A stretch of DNA of 57,687 bases from Pseudomonadota bacterium (GCA_005804965.1 SYOC01000266.1:1-57687); one strand, 5' to 3'; counted from the first letter of the stretch, positions 25,319 to 34,369 are shown. Translations and numbers: made by a program. Notes: generated by a model not told the origin, from the sequence alone.

Positions 25319-25960
25319 TTATTTGCACCCGCAACTGGCAGCACCGCGAGGGCTGGTAGAGAGCGACGGTCCACAGCACGACGCTTTTTCCTCTGGTGCG
25401 CAGCAGGACGCCTGTTCACCTGGTGGGCAGCACGAGGAAACAGGAGCTGCCTTCTCAGCCTTTGCGGCAAAGAAACGTGTCAGATTCTCCGTGACCTCGC
25501 CCACAGGCGGCGGTGCGTCAAGCGGTGCTGCGCCACTGTACACCTCACGCAACAGCGCATCCACAATCATTCCCACCGGCGCTTCGGTGTATTCTTGCCC
25601 TTGATAGCGCCACACACGACAGTTGGTCCCTTCCTCGCACCCGCACAGGTCCGTGCAAGAATCACAGTGACTTTCCAACGTCTCTAGGGCGATGTCGTGG
25701 CCGTTGATGCGAATGGTCGGCGAAGTCACAAAGCTGTGCTGCTGGGCTTGTTCTGCCGACTCGATCAGAATCGTACGCACGTGTACGTCATAGCCAGTGA
25801 CTTGCAACACCTGTTGGACGGTAGCGAGGGCGTGTTCGAGGTTAGCCTGACTGCCGACACAACGAGTGCAGGTCTGAAGATCGAGGGCCAGTAACTCGAT
25901 GGTGATAGGGTGGGCGGCCGCCGCCGGTTCTCTTGTCGATGACATGGTTGATGTACTCAT
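25319..25960 (-). CDS. DUF2703 protein with repeated Cys-Cys tail
   Basis: A 213-residue protein. The central part matches the DUF2703 pattern, thioredoxin-like with ELLALDLQTCTRCVGSQANL, then SFVTSPTIRINGHDI, and a Cys cluster HCDSCTDLCGCEEGTNCRVW. The C-terminal tail repeats SCCPPGEQ, SCCAPEEK, SCCGPS and ends SCGCK, an array well suited to soft-metal binding. Function is not established for the family. It is the first gene of a three-gene unit with the SigZ-like factor and the cyclase, which suggests that metal or thiol status feeds into the sigma factor. Confidence 0.85.
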   Translation of the reverse strand: MSTSTMSSTREPAAAAHPITIELLALDLQTCTRCVGSQANLEHALATVQQVLQVTGYDVHVRTILIESAEQAQQHSFVTSPTIRINGHDIALETLESHCDSCTDLCGCEEGTNCRVWRYQGQEYTEAPVGMIVDALLREVYSGAAPLDAPPPVGEVTENLTRFFAAKAEKAAPVSSCCPPGEQASCCAPEEKASCCGPSLSTSPRGAASCGCK

Positions 25961-26077
25961 GAACTCTCTCCTTATGATCCAGGGATTTTTCTGGCAACCC
26001 TTTGTGGGCTTCCATTGCTAGAGACGGAGGAGAGAAGAAAAAGACGCAACGCTCTTGTACTTCCAGTAAGAACCCGA

Positions 26078-27166
26078 CTAAAAGCCTCGCCCAGTCGGCG
26101 GCCGCCCGCTGTTGGGGCCAGAGACACTGCTCCCGGTGAAGACAGCGCCTTTGGCCTGCGCTTCTTCGCGCGTAATCACATTTTTATTCACGAGGTCCAC
26201 GAGTGCAGCATCCAGCAGCTGCATACCATCCTTCTGCCCCACCTGCATGGCTGAAGGCAACTGATGCACTTTGCTTTCGCGGATGAGGTTACGCACCGCC
26301 GCCGTCGCCAGCAAAATTTCCAAAGCAGCCACCCGCCCGCCGCTTTTCTTCTTACAGAGCGTCTGCGTAATCACAGCCTCGATGGAGTCCGCGAACTGCA
26401 TGCGCACTTGCGCCTGTTGGGCGGCGGGAAAGACACTAATCACCCGCTCAACCGTCTGCGGAGCGCTCGGGGCATGGAGGGTTGCAAAGACGAGGTGTCC
26501 GGTTTCTGCGGCGGTGATTGCTAGTTGAATCGTTTCGAGGTCGCGCATTTCTCCGACCAAAATCACATCTGGATCTTCGCGCAAAGCCGCGCGGAGCGCG
26601 TTGGCAAAGGAATGGGTATGCAGCCCCACCTCGCGTTGGTTCACAAGGCAGCGTTGCGACTGATGAATGAACTCAATCGGATCTTCGATGGTCACGATGT
26701 GGCCAGGGGTGGTCTGGTTAATATGAGCGATCATGGCCGCTAGGGTGGTAGATTTTCCTGATCCGGTCGGCCCAGTCACCAGAATCAGCCCTTTTCTCTT
26801 TTCGCACAGCTTCTTGAGAATCGGTGGCAGTCCGAGTTGCTCAATGGTGGGAATCGTTGCGGGAATGAGGCGGAAGACCGCGCCAGCGCCGCGCTGCTGC
26901 ATAAAGACGTTGACGCGAAAGCGTCCAAGTTCACCCGCGTCGTACGCGAAATCAAGCTCGTGCTCTTCGGCAAACGTGCGTTGTTGGGCGTCGTCCAAAA
27001 GCGTGTCGATCAACACCTGCACTGCCTCTGGCGCAAGTGTCGGAGCATCGAAGCGGTGCAAATCGCCATGCACGCGGAGAATCGGCGGCTCGCCGCTGCT
27101 GAGGTGTAAGTCAGAAGCGGCGGATTGCACCGCTAGCGTTAAGAGTGCGGAGAGGTCCAGAGCCAC
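26078..27166 (-). CDS. pilT: Type IV pilus retraction ATPase PilT
   Basis: A 362-residue secretion ATPase of the PilT class. The N-terminal PAS-like part includes ASDLHLSSGEPPILRVHGDL. The Walker A loop is GPTGSGKSTT, the Asp box follows, Walker B is DPDVILVGEMRDLETI and the His box is TGHLVFATLHAPSA. PilT powers pilus disassembly, twitching and DNA uptake, which fits the comEA and comEC genes in the window. The GTG start has AAGGAGG 8 bases upstream. No pilB, pilC or pilin genes are nearby. Confidence 0.94.
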   Translation of the reverse strand: MALDLSALLTLAVQSAASDLHLSSGEPPILRVHGDLHRFDAPTLAPEAVQVLIDTLLDDAQQRTFAEEHELDFAYDAGELGRFRVNVFMQQRGAGAVFRLIPATIPTIEQLGLPPILKKLCEKRKGLILVTGPTGSGKSTTLAAMIAHINQTTPGHIVTIEDPIEFIHQSQRCLVNQREVGLHTHSFANALRAALREDPDVILVGEMRDLETIQLAITAAETGHLVFATLHAPSAPQTVERVISVFPAAQQAQVRMQFADSIEAVITQTLCKKKSGGRVAALEILLATAAVRNLIRESKVHQLPSAMQVGQKDGMQLLDAALVDLVNKNVITREEAQAKGAVFTGSSVSGPNSGRPPTGRGF

Positions 27167-27246
27167 GGCAACTGCCTCCTTGCTTCGTCAAGAGAAAGAC
27201 GTGAATCTTTTGCCTTTCTCTTGACCATGGGCCTTTGGTGGTGCCG

Positions 27247-28185
27247 TTATTTAATCGCCAAGGGATTCAGCGGACTGCCGACGGCATGCGGGATATTGAG
27301 CGGTGGTGCCACCCACAGGAATTCGTAGACGCCATCGGCGGCACAGTCCTTTGCCAGTTCCTCAAATGTGAAGATTTCACCCAGCGACAACCCGAGGTCA
27401 CGAATCGCCACCTGATGAAACGGAATGAACTCGCCGTCAATTTCCGTAGGCAGTCGCTCCACGGCGATATTATCCATAGCAATGCACGAGATTTCTTTTG
27501 TGGCGATCCAGTCCAGGGTATGCACCGACATCCCCGGCTGGGCGTGGAAGTAGGCTTCTTTCTCGCCATGAGTCTTGAGCGTGTACCAGTAGGGCACCCA
27601 ACCGGTACGAACACACAGAGCATCGCCGCTTTTGACTTCGACCTTTTGCGCCTGCGCACAGCCGTCGAGGTCGGCCACGGTGATGGGATAATCTTTCGGC
27701 AGGTGGCCATCGTTGTCATAGCCTTTGTAACGCACCATATCGAGCAACACCCCGCGCGTAACAAACGACTGATAGAGCTTGCCGATGTCGTTCTTCGCTG
27801 CACCGCCGTGCGCAGTCACTGCACTGGTGGGCAGATCGTTGTAAAACCGATCCCCGTAGCCGACATGCGCTAAACTATCCCATTGCGTCGAGCCTTGGAG
27901 ATACATGGTGATGTAGTCGTCGTTCACGATGGCTTGCCCGGGCATGCCAATATCTTGGATCGGTACATTGAGCACCGACATAAACCGCTGCGCCGAGGTG
28001 CGCGTGGGAAACACTGGGCCGAACTGGTCAATGGGGATACAACAGCACATCACTTTGCCTTTGCGCACTAACTTCGCCGCTGCAACAATCACATCTGCCG
28101 TGATGAAATTGGCGGTGCCTTTTTCATCGTCTTTTCCCCAACGTCCCCAGTTACTGAGTTTGGGCATGGCTTCTCGTCCTGGCAT
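27247..28185 (-). CDS. Cyclase family protein (kynurenine formamidase-like hydrolase)
   Basis: A 312-residue member of the PF04199 cyclase family, which includes metal-dependent formamidases and isatin hydrolases. The usual HxGTHxDxxxH metal motif appears modified as LQGSTQWDSLAHVGY. Only the Asp and last His are obvious, so catalysis may differ from the type enzymes. WGKDDEKGTANFIT near the N-terminus and SVHTLDWIATKEISCIAMDNIAVE near the C-terminus fit the large-form subgroup. GAGGAGG lies 8 bases before the ATG. It is divergent from the CoA-transferase at 28348, and the two may share one degradative pathway. Confidence 0.88.
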   Translation of the reverse strand: MPGREAMPKLSNWGRWGKDDEKGTANFITADVIVAAAKLVRKGKVMCCCIPIDQFGPVFPTRTSAQRFMSVLNVPIQDIGMPGQAIVNDDYITMYLQGSTQWDSLAHVGYGDRFYNDLPTSAVTAHGGAAKNDIGKLYQSFVTRGVLLDMVRYKGYDNDGHLPKDYPITVADLDGCAQAQKVEVKSGDALCVRTGWVPYWYTLKTHGEKEAYFHAQPGMSVHTLDWIATKEISCIAMDNIAVERLPTEIDGEFIPFHQVAIRDLGLSLGEIFTFEELAKDCAADGVYEFLWVAPPLNIPHAVGSPLNPLAIK

Positions 28186-28347
28186 AACTCATTCCTCCTC
28201 TTGCAGTTACCAATGTGGTTGTCCTTATATCTGAGCGCTTCCTTTTGCGAAATGGTTATGCACTCTCTATCTCTTCCCTACTTGCCTTGACCGCAACCTT
28301 GGCCTGCCATACAAGCGGGCGAGGAACGTTTATCTGGAGGAACTGAT

Positions 28348-29562
28348 ATGCCGGGACCACTTGCCGGAGTGAAAGTCGTCGAAATTGCTCAAGAGATTCA
28401 AGGGCCGTACGCAGGTCTCTTTCTGGCGGACATGGGTGCTGATGTCATTAAGGTAGAGATGCGCGACATTGGTGATTTGAGCCGCTACATGCTGGTGAAG
28501 CTGATTGCCGGCGCGGACGCGAAAAACGCGGACTTCAGCCATTACTTCCTAGCGATGAATCGCGGCAAGCGCAGCATCACCATGAATCTGAAGAAGCCGG
28601 AAGCAAAAGAGATTCTCTATCGCTTGCTCGAACAAGCCGACGTACTGCTCAGCAACTATCGTCCCGGGGTGCTTGATCGCTTAGGGTTCGGTTACGAAGA
28701 ACTTGCCAAGCGCAACCCGCGCCTCATCTACGCGATGGGTTCGTCATGGGGACCACAGGGTCCGTGGGTGAAGCGCCCGAGCCGCGATACTTTGGCGCAA
28801 GCCGCCGGCGGTCTCATGGCGAAAAATGGCATGCCAGAGGATCGTCCGTTGCCGTGCGGCGCATTGGTCGCCGATCATTCTGGAGCCATGATGCTGATGG
28901 CGGGCATTGTCGCGGCGCTCTATGCCCGCGAAAAAACCGGCAGAGGGCAAAAGGTCGATGCTTGCATTTACGGGACGGTGATTGCCATGCAACCCATGGA
29001 GATCAACTTCACCTCCGTCAGCGGTGGTGTCGAAACGCGGCGTGCCGGACGTGGCCACCAATTCCTACAAGGCGTGTGGGGTTCGTTCCAAACTCAAGAC
29101 GGCTGGATCTGTTTAGCCGGTGTCGATGACAAACGTTGGGCCAATTTCTGTCGTGTCATGGGCATCGAACATGTACTCAGCGACCCGGAGTGCAGCGACA
29201 ACGTGATCCGCAATTTTCGTGGGGCAAAGATCGAGAAAGTGCTGGACGAGGTGTTTCCCAGCAAGACCACAGCAGCATGGATGGACCTCTTAGGCAGCGT
29301 CGATATTCTGGCCACGCCAGTGCAGGAATATCGCGATATCCTCAACAATGAACAAGCCTTAGCCAATGGTTACATCACCGAGATGGATCACCCTCAGATT
29401 GGCAAAGTGCGTGTCGTGGGCAACCCGATTACCTTGAGCGACACCCCACTCAACATGAGTAATCCGCCGCCAGAACTCGGACAGCATAGCGAGGAGATCC
29501 TGCTCGAAGCCGGGTTTTCATGGGAAGACATCACCGCGTTTCAAGAGAAAGAGGTGGTATAA
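28348..29562 (+). CDS. CaiB/BaiF class III CoA-transferase
   Basis: A 404-residue single-unit enzyme. It begins GPLAGVKVVEIAQEIQGPYAGLFLADMGADVIKVE, contains the conserved SNYRPGVLDRLGFGYEEL, and has the catalytic Asp in GRGQKVDACIYG. It moves CoA between carboxylic acids through acyl and aspartyl anhydride intermediates. Compared with the tandem enzyme at 10793 it is an ordinary single copy, giving a direct view of the ancestral unit length. CTGGAGGAAC precedes the ATG. It faces the cyclase-family hydrolase. Confidence 0.93.
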   Translation: MPGPLAGVKVVEIAQEIQGPYAGLFLADMGADVIKVEMRDIGDLSRYMLVKLIAGADAKNADFSHYFLAMNRGKRSITMNLKKPEAKEILYRLLEQADVLLSNYRPGVLDRLGFGYEELAKRNPRLIYAMGSSWGPQGPWVKRPSRDTLAQAAGGLMAKNGMPEDRPLPCGALVADHSGAMMLMAGIVAALYAREKTGRGQKVDACIYGTVIAMQPMEINFTSVSGGVETRRAGRGHQFLQGVWGSFQTQDGWICLAGVDDKRWANFCRVMGIEHVLSDPECSDNVIRNFRGAKIEKVLDEVFPSKTTAAWMDLLGSVDILATPVQEYRDILNNEQALANGYITEMDHPQIGKVRVVGNPITLSDTPLNMSNPPPELGQHSEEILLEAGFSWEDITAFQEKEVV

Positions 29563-29564
29563 AT

Positions 29565-29580
29565 TGGGGATTGGGGATTG
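29565..29580. repeat. Short tandem TTGGGGA words after the CoA-transferase
   Basis: Consecutive TTGGGGA units begin 2 bases after the stop codon. This is a small member of the STRR-like family described for 11921, 36221 and 44468. Confidence 0.55.
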
Positions 29581-29606
29581 GACACAAAGGCGCACGCTGA
29601 CAACGC

Positions 29607-30317
29607 TTACTCAAGGAGGTGGAGTAGCTCCGCCAAGCTGCTCACCGTCAAATAATCACCTGCTCCTTGATTTTGCGCTCGCCGATCAACCAAGACCGCA
29701 GTGAGTCCCGCCGTGTGTGCTCCAACAATATCGGCGTCGTAGCTGTCGCCGATGTGCAGCGCTTCCCTCGCCTCTACACGAGCGAGGGCAAGGGCCTGAG
29801 TGAAAATCTCGCGGTCAGGCTTCGCTGCTCCAGCTTGAGTCGAGATGACGAGGGGATCGAAAAGCTGGGTGATGCCGAAGCCGTCAAGGATATTGAACAG
29901 CCGCGAGTCAAAATTCGAGATCACACCGACGATGAGTCCTCGGCTCTTCAGTGTCGCCAACGTGGTTAGGGTTTCGGGATAGAGCCGCCACGCCTCGGCC
30001 TGGGCGAAGAAGGTGAAGAGCGCATCAAAGTACGAGTCGAAGCGCGGAAACACCCCAAGGGGAGCAAACACGTCGTGGACCAGCGTCTTCCACCATTGCT
30101 TTTCCAGAGCGGGGATGTGCTCTGGCGAAGCGCCGGGAAACGCCATCGGCGGCGCTACAGCAAAGGCGCGACGAAAGCCGAGTTCCAAGTCGGTGACGGC
30201 TACCTCCTTCCCATGTTCACGGGCAAGTCGCGCATAAATCTCGCCGACAGAGCCGTTGACGGTAAAGAGCGTGCCCGCAGCATCGAAGAAGATGGCTTTA
30301 ATGCGAGGTGAGGTCAT
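29607..30317 (-). CDS. HAD superfamily hydrolase
   Basis: A 236-residue HAD protein. Motif I is FFDAAGTLF, motif II Thr/Ser is in IVGVISNFDSR, and motifs III/IV are GAAKPDREIFTQAL and LHIGDSYDADIVGAHTAGL. The second Asp of the usual DxD is Ala, as in the HDHD3/REG-2 type and dehalogenase-like members, so phosphatase activity is not assured. No partner gene is evident. It is convergent with the CoA-transferase gene. Confidence 0.88.
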   Translation of the reverse strand: MTSPRIKAIFFDAAGTLFTVNGSVGEIYARLAREHGKEVAVTDLELGFRRAFAVAPPMAFPGASPEHIPALEKQWWKTLVHDVFAPLGVFPRFDSYFDALFTFFAQAEAWRLYPETLTTLATLKSRGLIVGVISNFDSRLFNILDGFGITQLFDPLVISTQAGAAKPDREIFTQALALARVEAREALHIGDSYDADIVGAHTAGLTAVLVDRRAQNQGAGDYLTVSSLAELLHLLE

Positions 30318-30319
30318 AC

Positions 30320-30375
30320 GTCATGCGTGATACGTGATGCGTCTTGCGAGTTCTTTCCTTTCACGTTTCACGCGC
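30320..30375. repeat. Short direct words ATGCGTGATACGTGATGCGT and TTTCACG
   Basis: The gap between the HAD and aminotransferase genes holds degenerate tandem words (ATGCGTGATACGTGATGCGT, then TTTCACGTTTCACG). No gene or terminator is seen. This is another short-word repeat type. Confidence 0.5.
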
Positions 30376-30381
30376 CATGTC

Positions 30382-31599
30382 CTATAGCGTTTTACTGATC
30401 TCATCTATACCTGCCAGCAACGCTTCGATGTCGTCACGACTGGTATAGTAGTGAATTGACACGCGCAGGCCGCCCACACCCGAACAATAGCGCACGGTCG
30501 GGTAGATGCGTTGTTTCTCCAGCTCCAGCGTTAGTTGATGCACGCGTTCCGCCTCGGGAAACGGCTCGCAAGTAACGATGCCAGAGCGTAGATGATGTGG
30601 CTGCGGCGTCCACACCTTGATGCCACGCCGTTGCAATTGCTCAATGAGAAAATCGCCGAGTGTGAGAATATGCTGTGTGGCAGCAGCGGTATCGAGGCCA
30701 TTCACGTAGGCAAGCGAGGCCGCGAGGCCAGCCGTCCCAAGCGTCTTCGGCATCCCATGAATCTCGAACCGCCGCGCGTCCGGTGCCAGCGGCAGCGACA
30801 CAAAGGGCGTCAGACTCGGATCGCCAAGATACTTCGCCCAGCCCACCTTGGGTTCTGCGTAAGCAAAGAGACCATGCGCGAGTCCGGGCTGGACTTGATC
30901 CAGCACACCGGTGCGCACGTAGAGCAGGCCAGTGCCAAACGGCGCGGTCAACCATTTTTGTGCACCAGCGGCAAGGAAATCGACGCGCAACTGCGAGAGA
31001 TCAAGCGGGAGGGCACCGAGCTGCTGGATGGCATCGACAACTAAAAAACAGCCGCGCTCTTGAGCGACTTGAGAGAAGGCGGCTAAATCCATGCGCAAAC
31101 CATTGATCCACTGGACAGAGCTGACCAACAACACCCGGGTGCGAGCATCCATAAGTTTGACATAGTCGTCGACGGTGACGATGCCACTGCGATGATGCGC
31201 AACGCGGACTTCAAGGTCGTGACGATGTTGCGGGTAAGCAGCGCTAATTGCGACTTGCGGATATTCGAGGTCGCAGAGCACGAGGTTGTCGCCGGGCGAG
31301 AAAGGGATCGCGGCTAAGGCGATATTCAATCCCATCGTGGTGTCATCAATGAAGGCGATCTCTTGCGGGGTCGCATGCAGCAACCGTGCGGCCTCGGCTT
31401 TGGCCTGTACCGAGGGATTACCCAAGGCGTGGTAATAGGCTTTGTAGCCCATGTCCGCCGGACCACACCCGATGAGCAGCGCGGCCTGCTGCACAGCATC
31501 AAGTGCGGCTTGCGGCGGTAATCCTACCCCAGCCGTGTTCAGATACACCTGCTGCGCAGTGCCTGGGAAATCCGCTCGTATCGCTTCTACATCGAACAT
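30382..31599 (-). CDS. Aminotransferase class V family PLP enzyme
   Basis: A 405-residue PLP-dependent enzyme resembling isopenicillin N epimerase and cysteine desulfurase-like proteins. YLNTAGVGLPPQAALDAV begins the fold. VQWINGLRMDL and CFLVVDAIQQLGALPLDL hold the cofactor-binding Asp, and AAGAQKWLTAPFGTGLLYV holds the Schiff-base Lys. Reaction type cannot be told from sequence. The ATG at 31599 has GAGGAG upstream; the longer track ORF would read through the neighbouring gene. It follows the TPR-like membrane protein gene by 22 bases. Confidence 0.9.
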   Translation of the reverse strand: MFDVEAIRADFPGTAQQVYLNTAGVGLPPQAALDAVQQAALLIGCGPADMGYKAYYHALGNPSVQAKAEAARLLHATPQEIAFIDDTTMGLNIALAAIPFSPGDNLVLCDLEYPQVAISAAYPQHRHDLEVRVAHHRSGIVTVDDYVKLMDARTRVLLVSSVQWINGLRMDLAAFSQVAQERGCFLVVDAIQQLGALPLDLSQLRVDFLAAGAQKWLTAPFGTGLLYVRTGVLDQVQPGLAHGLFAYAEPKVGWAKYLGDPSLTPFVSLPLAPDARRFEIHGMPKTLGTAGLAASLAYVNGLDTAAATQHILTLGDFLIEQLQRRGIKVWTPQPHHLRSGIVTCEPFPEAERVHQLTLELEKQRIYPTVRYCSGVGGLRVSIHYYTSRDDIEALLAGIDEISKTL

Positions 31600-31621
31600 G
31601 CTGCTCTCCTCGCGACTGTGC

Positions 31622-32200
31622 TCAATGATACACCACTCGCTCTTCCGCAGAGCGAATCTCTTCCACCAACCGTCGCACGGCGGCCCGCACCCGAGTTTCG
31701 TTGTCACGCAGACGCTGTTCAACTTCGCGCAGCCGGTGGAATTCTCCGCGCTGGGCAAGCCGGAAGTATTCAAGCTGCCATTCCAGCCGTTCAGCCAGCA
31801 GGCGATCCGTATCTACAAGAGAATGAAGCCGCGCACGCCCTTTGCCAAGTTCGTCGGCAACCGTCAACAAGCGACTGAGCAAGCCAGTATGGTAATTAGC
31901 AATAGCGGAAAGCAGCGCGGAGTCTCGCCGCACGGGTTTGAGAAAAAAGGCTTCGGCAAAGAGCGCCACAGCGTCAAGCAGCTCACCTTTCTCGAACAAC
32001 GCATCTCCGCGATCACAGCGCGTACGATAGCGGCGAAAACGCGATTGCTCGAACACGCCACCAAAAGCAGAAGACAGAGCAGAAAGCAGCCAAAATGCCA
32101 GATACCCGGCGATGGTCACGCCCAACGTGAGGAGAATGACACTGAGCGCCACGTCGAGTGGCGTACTCGCGGGAGTGTTTGCGACCATGCCCTGTTCCAT
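31622..32200 (-). CDS. Membrane-anchored helical (TPR-like) protein
   Basis: A 192-residue protein with one N-terminal membrane helix (LSVILLTLGVTIAGYLAFWLL). A helical cytoplasmic part follows, with a TPR-like pair (CDRGDALFEKGELLDAVALFAEAFFL), and a long coiled-coil-like C-terminus (LREVEQRLRDNETRVRAAVRRLVEEIRSAEERV). I know no family name. It lies directly upstream of the PLP enzyme gene and probably shares its transcript. The IS left end begins 42 bases from its start codon, so the insertion may have separated it from its promoter. Confidence 0.7.
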   Translation of the reverse strand: MEQGMVANTPASTPLDVALSVILLTLGVTIAGYLAFWLLSALSSAFGGVFEQSRFRRYRTRCDRGDALFEKGELLDAVALFAEAFFLKPVRRDSALLSAIANYHTGLLSRLLTVADELGKGRARLHSLVDTDRLLAERLEWQLEYFRLAQRGEFHRLREVEQRLRDNETRVRAAVRRLVEEIRSAEERVVYH

Positions 32201-32242
32201 GATGCGAAGAAAGCACAGCAGAGACCGAACGACAAGACCTAG

Positions 32243-33145
32243 TAACGAATGGTGCTAGTTTGAGCGGTGCTTGAAAAGCGCCATGCGGAGCCCCCAAGCT
32301 GCAGGTTGCAACACCAACGCAGCCTAAGGGGAACGCCGCATGACTACCGAGGACTTTATCAGCGCATTGTTTTACCGGGTAGATGAGGCAATGAGGGGGA
32401 GCGTCAAACACCCGCAAGCCAGTTTGTGGCCGAGTGAGGTCGTCACGTTGGGCGTTCTCTTTGCCCTCAAAGGCAGCGGCAACCGGGCATTTTACCGGTG
32501 GGTGAGCCGCGATTGGCGCGACTTGTTTCCCGCGTTGCCCGAGCGAACGCGCCTCTTTCGGCTCTTTGCCACCCACCGGGCTTGGACCGACCAGTTCCTG
32601 GCCGCGCCTTCGGTTTTGGGGGTGGTCGATAGCTATGGGATTGAATTGCTCCATCCGATGCGGGAAGGGCGGAGCGCCCAACAAATCGGGCGCAAAGGCA
32701 AATCCAACCGGCGCTGGATCGTCGGCGGTAAGCTCTGTCTGCTGCTCAATCACTTGGGCTTGGTGGTGGCCTGGGATTGTGCCGGGGCCAATGCCCCGGA
32801 CACTGCCTTTCACCTGCTCATTGAAGCCTTTGAGACGGAAATGATCGTCTTGGGCGATAGGGGCTTCCACGCCAAAGTGGGAGATCCTAGCAATCTAAAG
32901 CTCAGTGCTCGGGGGACGTGGAATACGCGGATGCTGGTAGAGACGGTGCTGGCGATGTTGACTGGCGTCTGTCATCTCAAAAAGGTCGCGCACCGCACCT
33001 GGGCGGCTTTCCAGGCCCGCTTGGCGTTTACGCTGGCGACTTTTAATCTTCTCGTGCAATGGGAGGGCTTGCAGCCGGACGCTCAGGGGTTCATTCCTCT
33101 TTCGTTAGCCGAGTTCAGCTTGTAAGTCGCTAGCACCATTCGTTA
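32243..33145 (+). mobile_element. Complete insertion sequence, about 903 bp
   Basis: Perfect 16-bp terminal inverted repeats TAACGAATGGTGCTAG (32243-32258) and its complement (33130-33145) bound one DDE transposase gene. Flanks read CCTAG on the left and GTAGC on the right, leaving room for a TA or similar 2-3 base duplication that I cannot fix exactly. The structure appears intact. It lies in the gap between the TPR-like gene and the luciferase-like gene. Confidence 0.88.
32340..33125 (+). CDS. DDE transposase, IS982-like
   Basis: A 261-residue transposase. The likely catalytic triad is Asp in LGVVDSYGIEL, Asp in MIVLGDRGFHAK and Glu in NTRMLVETVLAML. The N-terminal WVSRDWRDLFPALPERTRLFRLF and WIVGGKLCLLLNHLGLVVAW are similar in pattern to IS982-group proteins, though the exact family needs a database match. 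The reading frame is full length inside perfect terminal repeats, so the element may be active. Only one copy is in the window. Confidence 0.85.
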   Translation: MTTEDFISALFYRVDEAMRGSVKHPQASLWPSEVVTLGVLFALKGSGNRAFYRWVSRDWRDLFPALPERTRLFRLFATHRAWTDQFLAAPSVLGVVDSYGIELLHPMREGRSAQQIGRKGKSNRRWIVGGKLCLLLNHLGLVVAWDCAGANAPDTAFHLLIEAFETEMIVLGDRGFHAKVGDPSNLKLSARGTWNTRMLVETVLAMLTGVCHLKKVAHRTWAAFQARLAFTLATFNLLVQWEGLQPDAQGFIPLSLAEFSL

Positions 33146-33210
33146 GTAGCTCGTGGATCTATGTCAGTGCTTAATGTGTGTGCAAACCCGAGGGTAGCGG
33201 TCAGAGTGAG

Positions 33211-33239
33211 AAGCCCCTTCGACAAGCTCAGGGCAGGCT
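33211..33239. repeat. Dispersed repeat CCCCTTCGACAAGCTCAGG
   Basis: Reverse-orientation copy of the AGCCTGNCCTGAGCTTGTCGAAGG repeat, in the 182-base gap between the IS and the luciferase-like gene. Other copies are at 14260, 43817 and 57119. Nothing else is seen in the gap. Confidence 0.65.
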
Positions 33240-33327
33240 CCGGCGATGAAGCAATCTCTGTTTCCGGCAAAGATTGCCTCACTTCGTTTGCCGTGCTTTT
33301 CCCACGTTGTGCCTATGCTTCGTTCCG

Positions 33328-34350
33328 TTAGCGAAAATGCGGCATGACCTTCGCAGCAAAGAGTTCGAGGTGTTCATTCATCTTCTTCGCTGGATATCCT
33401 GGCGGTAAAGTCCAGGTGTAGAAGCGCTGAATCGGCACTTCCGCTACGTAATCCTTAATCATCTGTACTGCAGTGTCGGGCGTGACGATGTTCAAAATAC
33501 CGCTGGCCTTGAGCGCAGCTTCATCGGGCAACTGGGGAAAGAGCGACTGCCCGGCTTTCGTCAACCACTCATTGTAGACGTTGATCTGATAGAGCACGTG
33601 GGGGGCGATCTCATGCCAACTCTTCTCAGGGTCGTTGGCGACGATCAACCAGAAATGACCACCAGCAAGTTTGGGATTAGCCGTATCTTTGCCGAGTGCT
33701 TGCAGCTCCCTGAGGTAGGCCTGATACGACTCCTTCATATCACCTGTACCGATGTAGCCATCGCCCAAACGCGCCGCCCGTTTCACCGCTGCGTTGGCAA
33801 AGCCTCCTACCCAAATCGGCGGTCGTGGTTGTTGCAGCGGACCTGGGGTCAGTTTCGCGTTCTCGATCTGAAAATGCTTGCCTTTGAAAGTGACGGTCTC
33901 GCCTTCCCACAGACGGCGGATGATCTCCAAACCTTCGTTTGCCCGCCCGCCGCGATGCTCACGGGGAATGCCCAAGCCAGAGAACTCTTCGACGCGATAG
34001 CCCACACCCACACCGAGTTCAAACCGCCCGCCGGAAAGGATATCAACCGTCGCGCCATCTTCCGCCACTCGCACCGGATGATAGAGCGGTAAGAGTAGCA
34101 CGCCGGTGCCGATGCGCATTTTTTTGGTCTTCACCGCGATAGCCCCGGCTTGTACCAAGGGTGAGGGGGCGTGCCCGTCGTCAGCGAAATGGTGCTCGGT
34201 CAGCCACACATCGTCATAGCCAATCTGCTCGGCCCACACGATTTGCTCAAGAATGTCGTTGTAGATGTCCTGATAGGACCTCTGCCATTGGGGCGGATTG
34301 CGGAAGGCGTACCAGAGGCCGAAGCGCAGTTTCACGTTGGGTTGACTCAT
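33328..34350 (-). CDS. LLM class (luciferase-like) flavin-dependent oxidoreductase
   Basis: A 340-residue TIM-barrel enzyme using FMN or F420. The N-terminal strand is KLRFGLWYAFRNPP, followed by AEQIGYDDVWLTEHHFADDG. IGTGVLLLPLYHPVRVAEDGATVDILSGGRFELGVGVGY is the central signature. Family members are monooxygenases or F420 reductases, common in degradation of xenobiotics. No flavin reductase is adjacent. The ATG at 34350 has AAGGAG upstream. It follows the DUF2939-like gene by 19 bases on the same strand. Confidence 0.93.
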   Translation of the reverse strand: MSQPNVKLRFGLWYAFRNPPQWQRSYQDIYNDILEQIVWAEQIGYDDVWLTEHHFADDGHAPSPLVQAGAIAVKTKKMRIGTGVLLLPLYHPVRVAEDGATVDILSGGRFELGVGVGYRVEEFSGLGIPREHRGGRANEGLEIIRRLWEGETVTFKGKHFQIENAKLTPGPLQQPRPPIWVGGFANAAVKRAARLGDGYIGTGDMKESYQAYLRELQALGKDTANPKLAGGHFWLIVANDPEKSWHEIAPHVLYQINVYNEWLTKAGQSLFPQLPDEAALKASGILNIVTPDTAVQMIKDYVAEVPIQRFYTWTLPPGYPAKKMNEHLELFAAKVMPHFR

Positions 34351-34369
34351 GAAGAACTCCTTTGACTTG

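Noticed and set aside
28186-28347. Riboswitch or leader RNA before the CoA-transferase
   Set aside because: I saw no conserved riboswitch core or terminator/antiterminator pair in the 160-base divergent gap.
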